Assembly: GCF_001546115.1 (NCBI RefSeq)
Contig: NZ_KQ955208.1
Span: 271,452 to 335,451, forward strand
Reading direction: 5' to 3'
Source: Paracoccus aminovorans
GTDB taxonomy: Bacteria; Pseudomonadota; Alphaproteobacteria; Rhodobacterales; Rhodobacteraceae
Length of the DNA: 64,000 nt
The notes under the pieces are model-generated. The model made no database searches and was not told where the DNA came from. It was given only the letters and a program-made list of their open reading frames with translations. Positions 56,169-64,000 of this stretch are shown here, piece by piece. Each line of letters starts with the position of its first letter. Position 1 is the stretch's first letter. A program made the position numbers and the translations under genes.

Positions 56169-57458
56169 CTATCCCTGCGTTACGGCCAGCATCGGCTGTC
56201 CGGCGACATAGGTCTGCGCCACGCTGCGGTCGTCGCCCATGATCTGCAGGATGAACAGCTCCTCGGCCAGCGTGCTGGCGCGCTCCATGCGCAGCGCCAT
56301 CGCGGGCGTCGCGCGGCTGTCGAGCACCACCAGGTCGGCCATGGAGCCGGGGACCAGGGTGCCGATCTCGTCCTCCATGCCCAGCACGCGGGCATTGCCG
56401 CGCGTCGCCCAGTGGAAGGCGGCGAAGGGGTGCAGCTTCTGGCCGCGCAGTTGCAGGATCTTGTAGCCCTCGTTCAGGGTTTGCAGCATGGAATAGCTGG
56501 TGCCGCCGCCGATATCGGTGGCGATGCCCGAGGAAATGCCGCGCGCCCGCAGGCCGCCTTCGTCGAAGAGGCCCGAGCCCAGGAACAGGTTCGAGGTCGG
56601 GCAGAACACCGGATGGCTGCCGGTCTCGGCCATGCGGGCGATCTCGCGTTCCTCGAGATGGATCGAGTGGCCGAGCAGGATCTTGTCGCCGAGCAAGCCG
56701 TAGCTTTCGTAGATGTCGAGATAATCGCGCGCCTGGGGATAGAGGCTGAGCGTGAAGGCGATCTCGTCCTTGTTCTCGCTCAGATGGGTCTGGATGTGGC
56801 AGTCGGGATGTTCGCGCACGAGCTGGCCGGTCATCGCCATCTGCTCGGGCGTCGAGGTGATGGCGAAGCGCGGGGTGATGGCATAGCGCTGGCGGCCGGT
56901 GCCGTGCCATTTCGCGATCAGCGCCTTGCTGTCGTCATAGCCCTGCTGGGGCGTGTCCAGGACGCCTTCGGGGGCGTTGCGGTCCATCATCACCTTGCCG
57001 GCGATCATCGCCATGTTCCGCCGGTCGGCGGCGGAAAACAGCGCCTCGGCCGATTGCGGATGCACCGAGCAGAAGGCGACCGCGCTGGTGGTGCCATGCG
57101 CGAGCAGCAGGTTCAGGAAATGCTCGGCCATCTGCGGGGCATGGCCTTGCTCGGCGAAGCGGCTTTCCTCGGGGAAGGTATAGGTGTTCAGCCAGTCGAG
57201 GAGCTGCGCGCCCCAGCTCGCCACCACCTGCACCTGCGGGAAATGGATATGCGTGTCGATGAAGCCGGGCAGGATCAGATGCGGGCGGTGGTCGACTTCC
57301 AGCAGGTCCGGGTCGCGCAGGGCGGCATAATCGCCCACGGCCTCGATGCGGCCGTCGCGGGTGACGATGGCGCCGTCCTCGTGATAGGAGAAGGCGTTTT
57401 CGGTTTCCACCGGGTCGGCGTGGAAGGAGAGCGTGCGCCCCCGGATCAGCTGTCGCAT
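56169..57458 (-). CDS. guaD: Guanine deaminase
   Basis: The 429-residue amidohydrolase converts guanine to xanthine. Zinc ligands are in LPGFIDTHIHFPQ near residue 65 (HxH), THLSENKDEI near 225, LLGHSIHLEE near 262, and the catalytic Asp in GIATDIGGGTSYSMLQT near 313. SRFAEQGHAPQMAEHFL is typical of guanine deaminases. The start at 57458 overlaps the end of xdhC by 13 bp. Its product is the substrate of XdhAB, encoded upstream in the same operon. Confidence 0.93.
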   Translation of the reverse strand: MRQLIRGRTLSFHADPVETENAFSYHEDGAIVTRDGRIEAVGDYAALRDPDLLEVDHRPHLILPGFIDTHIHFPQVQVVASWGAQLLDWLNTYTFPEESRFAEQGHAPQMAEHFLNLLLAHGTTSAVAFCSVHPQSAEALFSAADRRNMAMIAGKVMMDRNAPEGVLDTPQQGYDDSKALIAKWHGTGRQRYAITPRFAITSTPEQMAMTGQLVREHPDCHIQTHLSENKDEIAFTLSLYPQARDYLDIYESYGLLGDKILLGHSIHLEEREIARMAETGSHPVFCPTSNLFLGSGLFDEGGLRARGISSGIATDIGGGTSYSMLQTLNEGYKILQLRGQKLHPFAAFHWATRGNARVLGMEDEIGTLVPGSMADLVVLDSRATPAMALRMERASTLAEELFILQIMGDDRSVAQTYVAGQPMLAVTQG

Positions 57459-58189
57459 GGGTATTTCCGGAGCAAAGAAGTGGATTGGGTCAGGCGGCAG
57501 ATCAGCTCGGCGGCGGTGAAGGCGGCGATGATCTCGGGGCGCTTGTCCCTGGACCAGCCGGCGCCGATCGGGCAGGTCAGGCGGTCGGTGTCGAGCCCCT
57601 GGGCGCGGGCGAAGCGGCGGAACTGCGCCAGTTTCGTCTTGCTGCCGATCATGCCGATATAGGGCGCGTCCATACGGCGCAGCGCCTCGGCCGCGAGCAG
57701 GAAGTCCAGCGCGTGGTCATGCGTCAGGATCACGAAGCTGCTGCCGAAGGGGGCCTTGCGGATCTCGGCCTCGGGCAGGGGGGTCAGGCGGGTTTCGCCG
57801 TTGGCCTGGGCCAGTTCCTGGGCGCGCTGGTCGATCAGGATCGGGCGCAGGGGCAAGAGCGCCAGCGCCCTGGACAGCGCCCGGCCGACATGGCCCGCGC
57901 CGAAGATCAGCACTTGCGGATGCTCGGGGGCCGGGGGCGCCTCGGCGATGCGGGTCAGGTCGAGCTCGACCCGGCCGCCGCAGCACTGGCCGATCTCGGG
58001 GCCCAGGGGAACGTCCATGCGCGCCGCCGCCTCGTCGCGCGCCAGCATCTGCCGGGCGCGGTCGATGGCCATGTATTCCAGCTGGCCGCCGCCGATGGTG
58101 CCCTGCACGCCCTGGGCGGTGACGACCATCGCCGCCCCGGTCTCGCGCGGGCTGGAGCCGCGCGTGCGGGTGATCCGGACCCGGATCAT
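57446..58189 (-). CDS. xdhC: Xanthine dehydrogenase accessory protein XdhC
   Basis: The 247-residue chaperone inserts sulfurated molybdenum cofactor into XdhB. It begins VRITRTRGSSPRETGAAMVV and has the Cys-rich GQCCGGRVEL near residue 70, where the cofactor is held, and the Rossmann-like VLIFGAGHVGRALSRALA near 100. GMIGSKTKLAQFRRF and CPIGAG complete the family pattern. ATG 58189 overlaps the xdhB stop (ATGA). Its last codons (LLRKYPCDS) run through dispersed motif copy 3 and overlap the guaD start by 13 bp. Confidence 0.93.
   Translation of the reverse strand: MIRVRITRTRGSSPRETGAAMVVTAQGVQGTIGGGQLEYMAIDRARQMLARDEAAARMDVPLGPEIGQCCGGRVELDLTRIAEAPPAPEHPQVLIFGAGHVGRALSRALALLPLRPILIDQRAQELAQANGETRLTPLPEAEIRKAPFGSSFVILTHDHALDFLLAAEALRRMDAPYIGMIGSKTKLAQFRRFARAQGLDTDRLTCPIGAGWSRDKRPEIIAAFTAAELICRLTQSTSLLRKYPCDS
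57459..57480 (+). repeat. Exact copy 3 of dispersed motif GGGTATTT-N6-CAAAGAAG
   Basis: GGGTATTT, spacer CCGGAG, CAAAGAAG, directly before the guaD start codon (minus strand) and inside the coding end of xdhC. All 16 fixed positions match the copies at 18027 and 34009. Confidence 0.7.
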
Positions 58190-60479
58190 CTGAGCCTCTC
58201 GATGGCCATCAGCACGCGCTCGGGCGTGGCCGGGGCGTCGATGCGCGGGTTCTCGCGATAGCCGTTGAAGCTGGCCACCGCCATGTTCAGGGCCTGGAAC
58301 ACGCTGATCGGCAGCATGAAGGGCGGCTCGCCCACGGCCTTCGAACGCTTGATGGTGTTCTCGCGGTTCACCGACCAGTCGGCCAGGGCGACGTTGAACA
58401 CCTTGGGCCGGTCCGAGGCCAGCGGGATCTTGTAGGTCGAGGGCGCATGGGTGCGCAGCCGGCCCTTCTGGTCCCACCAGAGCTCCTCGGAGGTGAGCCA
58501 GCCCATGCCCTGGATGAAGGCGCCCTCGACCTGGCCCTTGTCCAGCGCCGGGTTCAGGCTGCGGCCGACGTCATGGAGCACATCGGCGCGTTCGACCACA
58601 TATTCGCCGGTCAGCGTATCGACCGAGACCTCGGCGCAGGCCGCGCCATAGGCGTAGTAATAGAACGGCCGGCCGCACCCGGTGTCGCGGTTCCAGTGGA
58701 TCTTGGGCGTCTTGTAGAAGCCCGCCGCCGACAGCTGCACCCGCGCGATATAGGCGGTGTTGATGAAATCCTGGAACGGGATCTCCTCGTCGCCGATGCG
58801 CACCGTCTCGCCGATGGTGACGAACTCGGGGTCGACCTGTTTCGCCTCGGCGGCAAAGGCCTTGAGCCGCGCCAGCAGCTGCTCGCAGGCATCGAGCGCT
58901 GCCATGCCGTTCAGGTCCGAGCCCGAGGAGGCCGCGGTGGCCGAGGTGTTCGGCACCTTTTCGGTCGTGGTCTTGGTGATCTTGATGCGGTCGATGCTGA
59001 CGCTCAGGGCCTCGGCCACGACCTGCGCCACCTTGGTGTTCAGCCCCTGGCCCATCTCGGTGCCGCCATGGTTCAGGTGGATCGAGCCGTCCGAATAGAT
59101 ATGGATCAGCGCGCCGGCCTGGTTGTACCAGGTCGCGGTGAAGCTGATGCCGAATTTCACCGGGGTCAGGGCGATGCCCTTGCGGATGGTGCCGCCGCGG
59201 GCGTTCCAGTCCAGCACGGCCCGGCGGCGCGCGTGGTAGTCCGACGAGGCCTCGAGTTCCTCGAAGATGCGCGGCAGGATCTGGTCCTCGACCTCCTGGT
59301 GATAGGGGGTGAGCTGGCCGTTCTGGTAGAGGTTCGCCTTGCGGATCTCCAGCGGGTCGCGGCCAAGCGCATAGGCGATGTCCTCGACGATGCGCTCGGC
59401 CATGATGACGCCCTGCGGGCCGCCGAAGCCGCGGAAGGCGGTGTTCGAGACGGTGTTGGTCTTCATCGGATGGCTGCGCAGTTCCACCGCCGGATAGTAA
59501 TAGGCATTGTCGGCGTGGAACAGCGCGCGGTCGGTCACGGGGCCGGAGAGATCGGCCGAAAAGCCGCAACGGGCATAGAAATCGGCGTCCACGGCATGGA
59601 TCTTGCCGGTCTCGTCATAGCCGCAGCGATAGTCGATGACGAAATCGTGGCGCTTGCCGGTGATCTGGAAATCGTCGTCGCGGTCGGGGCGGATCTTGAC
59701 CGCGCGCTTGAGCTTCTTCGCGGCCAGCGCGGCGGTGACGCAGAAGATGTTCATCTGCGATTCCTTGCCGCCGAAGCCGCCGCCCATGCGGCGCACGTTC
59801 ACCACCACCGCGTTCGAAGGCACGTCGAGCACATGGGCGACCATGTGCTGCACCTCGCTCGGGTGCTGGGTCGAGGTGTTGACGATGACCTCGTCATCCT
59901 CGCCCGGGATGGCGAAGGCGATCTGGCTTTCCAGGTAGAAATGTTCCTGGCCGCCGACGGTCAGCCGGCCTTCCAGCCGGCGCGGCGCCGTGCCCATTTC
60001 CGCCATGTCGCCGCGTGCCAGTTTCAGGGGCTTGGTGACATAGCCCAGCCCGGCATCGCGGGCGGCGATGGCGTCCAGCGAAAACGGCAGTTCCTCGTAT
60101 TCGACGCGGGCCAGCTTGCAGGCGCGGCGGGCCAGGTCGCGGGTCTCGGCGATCACGGCAAAGATCGGCTGGCCCAGGAACTGCACCTCGGGCGTGGCGA
60201 AGACCGGGTCGTCGTGCAGCCCGTTCGGGCTGATGTCATTGACGCCGGGAATGTCCTCGGCCGTCAGCACCAGATGCACGCCCGGCGCCTTCCTGACGGC
60301 GTCGAGGTCCATCGACAGGATCCGGCCATGCGCAACCGTCGAGAGGCCCAGATAGCCGTGCAGCGTGCCCTCGGGCATCATCAGGTCGTCGGTGTAATCG
60401 GCCTGGCCGGTGACGTGCTTGATGGCGCTGTCGTGGATGATCGAGGTATGGGCTGCGCCCTTCACGATGACGTCCTGTT

Positions 60480-60483
<4 letters not shown>
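58186..60483 (-). CDS. xdhB: Xanthine dehydrogenase molybdopterin-binding subunit
   Basis: The 765-residue large subunit oxidises hypoxanthine and xanthine. Molybdenum-cofactor motifs include MGGGFGGKESQ near residue 235, the Arg-containing FRGFGGPQGV near 347, and the glutamate-containing VGEPPFMLPISVF (catalytic Glu near 725). GGTEMGQGLNTKVAQV near 492 contacts the cofactor. It overlaps xdhA (upstream) and xdhC (downstream) by four bases each (ATGA), so the three subunits are translated as one unit. Confidence 0.95.
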
Positions 60484-61928
<1,445 letters not shown>

Positions 61929-62009
61929 CGGTCCTCGCTCGGCATGGCTGGGTATGGGGAAAGCCTAGATGCGAATTGGACTTTGCGAAATCACGGATTG
62001 AGCATAAGA

Positions 62010-62030
62010 CTTTCAGCGATTCCTTGAAAG
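62010..62030. promoter_or_regulatory. Candidate LysR-type operator between xdhA and the LysR gene
   Basis: CTTTCA (62010-62015) and TGAAAG (62025-62030) form a perfect 6-bp inverted repeat with a 9-nt centre, giving a T-N11-A pattern typical of LysR-type sites. It lies 16 bp before the regulator start and about 80 bp from the xdhA start, in the only intergenic region of the cluster. The site is predicted from sequence only. Confidence 0.5.
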
Positions 62031-62045
62031 AGCCGAGGTGAGCCC

Positions 62046-62942
62046 ATGCCATATCTTGAAAGTCTGCGGGTTTTCGTGCGCGTGGTCGAACTGGGCTCGA
62101 TCACGGCTGGCGGGCGCGACCTGCGCATGTCGCCGGCGGTGGCCTCGAACCGGATCAAGGACTTGGAAACCCGCTACGGGGTGCGGCTCTTGAACCGCAC
62201 CACCCGCAAGCTGGTGCCGACCGAGGTCGGGCGGGCCTTCTACGACAATGCCCGCCGGGTGATCGAGACCCTGGACGAGGCCGAGGCGGTGGTCTCGGGC
62301 TTTTCCGGCAATCCGCATGGCGCCTTGCGGGTCACGGCGCCGCTGGGGCTGGGGCGGCGGCTGATCGCGCCGCTGGTGCCGCGGTTTTGCGACGAATATC
62401 CGGGCGTCGAGCTGCGCCTGCGGCTGTCGGACCGCAACGTGGACATCATCGCCGACGGCATCGACCTGGCCTTCTTCCTGGGCGAGCCGCAGGATTCGGC
62501 GCTGAAATGGCGCCGCATCGCCGAATGCCGGCGGGCGCTGGTGGCGACGCGGGCCTATCTCGACGCGCATGGCACGCCCGAACAGCCCGACGACCTGACG
62601 CAGCACAACTGCCTGCTGCTGCGCTATCCGCGCAGCCCGGAATATTACTGGGTGCTGCAGACGCCCGAGGGGCCGCAGAAGCTCTTGGTGAACGGCAAGT
62701 TCGATGCCGACGACGGCGATGTGCTCAGCGCCTGGGCGCAGGAGGGACGCGGCATCGTCAACCGGCCGCGCTACGAGGTGGCCGCGCAACTCGCCTCGGG
62801 CGAACTGGTCGAGGTGCTGCCGCAATTCCCGCCGCTGCCCTCGCAATTCGGCGTGTTGACCCCTCACCGGCGCCTGCAGGACCCCAAGGTGCGGCTGTTC
62901 GCGGATTTCATCGCGCGCGAGACGCGGGGGGTGTTCGCGTGA
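62046..62942 (+). CDS. LysR-family transcriptional regulator of the purine cluster
   Basis: The 298-residue protein has the LysR winged helix at the N-terminus (LESLRVFVRVVELGSITAGG, then SPAVASNRIKDLETRYGVRLLNR) and a substrate-binding domain (about 90-298) with the usual RLIAPLVPRFCDEYPGVELRLRLSD. It is divergent from xdhA across 117 bp and so probably controls the xdh-guaD operon in response to a purine. Neighbour and position support this, though the ligand is unknown. Confidence 0.87.
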   Translation: MPYLESLRVFVRVVELGSITAGGRDLRMSPAVASNRIKDLETRYGVRLLNRTTRKLVPTEVGRAFYDNARRVIETLDEAEAVVSGFSGNPHGALRVTAPLGLGRRLIAPLVPRFCDEYPGVELRLRLSDRNVDIIADGIDLAFFLGEPQDSALKWRRIAECRRALVATRAYLDAHGTPEQPDDLTQHNCLLLRYPRSPEYYWVLQTPEGPQKLLVNGKFDADDGDVLSAWAQEGRGIVNRPRYEVAAQLASGELVEVLPQFPPLPSQFGVLTPHRRLQDPKVRLFADFIARETRGVFA

Positions 62943-63081
62943 CGCCCGGCCGTCGCTGAAATGTGAAGCGACGGCGAAACGCCGCGGGTCCAGAATGCAT
63001 CACGGCCGCCGGGACTGCGTCCGATCATGGTGCGCGATCCGAAACGGCCGCCAGATGCCTTGCGGGGCAGGGAGGTCGATC
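62943..63081. other. Intergenic region between the LysR gene and the COG4315-like gene
   Basis: Only a good ribosome-binding site (GGGAGG at about 63069) near the end is recognisable. No terminator or known regulatory element is evident. Confidence 0.35.
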
Positions 63082-63429
63082 ATGAAACGGGTTTATGGCT
63101 GGCTGGCGGCGGGGATGGTCCTGCTGTCCTTCGGCGCGGCGCAGGCGCAGGGCGTCGCGACCGGCGACAACGGAATGACGCTTTACAGCTTCGACAAGGA
63201 CGCCGGCGGGAAATCTGCCTGCTACGACGATTGCGCGGTGAAATGGCCGCCCTATCTGGCGCAGGAGGGCGAGACGAAGCCCGAGGGCTGGACCATGGTC
63301 GAGCGCACGGACGGAAGCCGGCAATGGGCGCTTAACGGCAAGCCCGCCTATTATTTCGCCGGCGACAAGAAGGCCGGCGACATGGCGGGGGATGGTGTCG
63401 GCGGCGTCTGGCACGCATTGGGCCAATAG
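63082..63429 (+). CDS. Secreted COG4315-family protein (Lipoprotein_15-like repeat)
   Basis: The 115-residue precursor has a signal peptide (1-22, FGAAQA) and the family motif GMTLYSFDKDAGGKSACYDDCAVKWPPYLA (split: GMTLYSFDKDAGG, SACYDDCAVKWPP), a second repeat GKPAYYFAGDKKAGD, and the end GGVWHALGQ. Family members are small periplasmic proteins of unknown function, often with redox or oxidative-stress genes. The two cysteines (C.DDC) are the conserved pair. ATG 63082 follows GGGAGG. It converges on puuD with a 9-bp gap. Confidence 0.85.
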   Translation: MKRVYGWLAAGMVLLSFGAAQAQGVATGDNGMTLYSFDKDAGGKSACYDDCAVKWPPYLAQEGETKPEGWTMVERTDGSRQWALNGKPAYYFAGDKKAGDMAGDGVGGVWHALGQ

Positions 63430-63438
63430 GCCCGCCGA

Positions 63439-64000
63439 TCAGTTCCAGGCGTAGCTTTTCGGCAACCCGCGGTACCAGTCGACGATGGCCTGGCGCTCCT
63501 CGGGTTCCATGAAGCTGACGTTCGCGGGCGGCATGGCATGGGTCACGCCGGCCTGGATGTAGATCTCGCGCGCGGCGCGGGTGATGTCGTCGGGGGTCTC
63601 CAGCAGCACGCCCTTGGGCGCGGTGTAGATCCCCTCATAGCCCGGCTCGCGGGCGTGGCACATGGCGCAGCGGCCCAGCACCGCGTTCGAGGCGTCCTCC
63701 CAGCCGGGCGAGTCGATCATCGCCTGCTGGGTCGGCGTCAGGACGCGGGCCTCGGCCTCTTCCAGCGTCTGGCGGAACATCGGCGCGGTCGAGAGCCACA
63801 TCACGATGATGAACAGGATCGTGGTGATCGCCCAGGTCCACCATTTCATGCCGCCGCCGGCGTGCATGGTGTTGAAGAAGTGGCGGATGGTCACGCCCAT
63901 CAGAAAGATCAGCCCGGCGATGATCCAGTTGTATTCGGTGGCGAAGGCCAGCGGATAGTGGTTCGACAGCATCAGGAACACCACCGGCAGGGTCAGGTAG
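63439..64000 (-). CDS. puuD: Urate hydroxylase PuuD (cytochrome c-type urate oxidase), C-terminal part
   Basis: The partial gene runs off the window end; 187 residues are visible. A few transmembrane segments (YPLAFATEYNWIIAGLIFLM, WTWAITTILFIIVMWL) lead to a C-terminal cytochrome c domain with the heme site CAMCH and a following Met in HAMPPANVSFM. This architecture is typical of PuuD, which oxidises urate to 5-hydroxyisourate and passes electrons to the respiratory chain. It continues purine catabolism after XdhAB. The N-terminal part and start lie outside the window. Confidence 0.85.
   Translation of the reverse strand, partial: YLTLPVVFLMLSNHYPLAFATEYNWIIAGLIFLMGVTIRHFFNTMHAGGGMKWWTWAITTILFIIVMWLSTAPMFRQTLEEAEARVLTPTQQAMIDSPGWEDASNAVLGRCAMCHAREPGYEGIYTAPKGVLLETPDDITRAAREIYIQAGVTHAMPPANVSFMEPEERQAIVDWYRGLPKSYAWN

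Overview
The window is a GC-rich, gene-dense chromosomal segment from an alphaproteobacterium, most likely a member of the Rhodobacteraceae close to Paracoccus. Evidence for this is the fused IspDF enzyme, the single-chain methylmalonyl-CoA mutase with pccA/pccB, a TIGR02300-type small zinc-ribbon protein, many ATGA/GTGA start-stop overlaps, and alphaproteobacterial protein families throughout. No rRNA, tRNA or CRISPR array was found.

Layout. 1-9.9 kb: end of a HAD hydrolase, MaoC hydratase, ribF, a YcgN-like Cys-cluster protein and a threonine aldolase on +; cinA, pgpA and ispDF on -; then rpiA-gor and hflK-hflC on +. 10-16 kb: AI-2E transporter family protein, a TPP riboswitch with tenA, NUDIX, zinc ribbon, YgjP-type metallopeptidase, a GntR regulator with a palindromic operator, and homoserine dehydrogenase. 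16-28 kb: a HEPN-like protein overlapping a glycosyltransferase-like gene, a GNAT enzyme, and the propionyl-CoA route (scpA, pccA, pccB) with conserved small genes between (three small lipoproteins, DUF4174, DUF6497-like). 28-33 kb: alr, mlaE/mlaF, phoH, ybeY, corC. 34-39 kb: a polar amino-acid ABC transporter operon ending in a glutamine synthetase-like ligase. 39-50 kb: TerB-like, DUF1330, ppk2, a DMT transporter behind a ykkC/guanidine-type riboswitch, pyrG, secG, cobQ, an SDR, gltA, gltX. 50-53.8 kb: comEC and an H-NOX/HNOBA-GGDEF pair. 54-56 kb: an IS3-family element between two remnants of a TniQ-like gene, the only clear mobile-DNA scar. 56-64 kb: purine catabolism (xdhA-xdhB-xdhC-guaD, a divergent LysR gene, and the cytochrome c end of urate oxidase PuuD).

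How the genes work together. Propionyl-CoA is carboxylated by PccA/PccB and isomerised by ScpA to succinyl-CoA (an epimerase is needed but not seen here). Guanine is deaminated by GuaD, xanthine is oxidised by XdhAB (matured by XdhC), and urate is oxidised by PuuD. The ABC operon probably imports an amino acid or amine that its GS-like enzyme glutamylates.

Most notable: a degenerate H-NOX protein coupled to a diguanylate cyclase; a 22-nt dispersed motif (GGGTATTT-N6-CAAAGAAG) found exactly three times; a tenA gene whose best ribosome-binding site points at ATA; four PccR-like octamers between pccB and alr; and an IS3 copy without target duplication flanked by diverged copies of the same gene.
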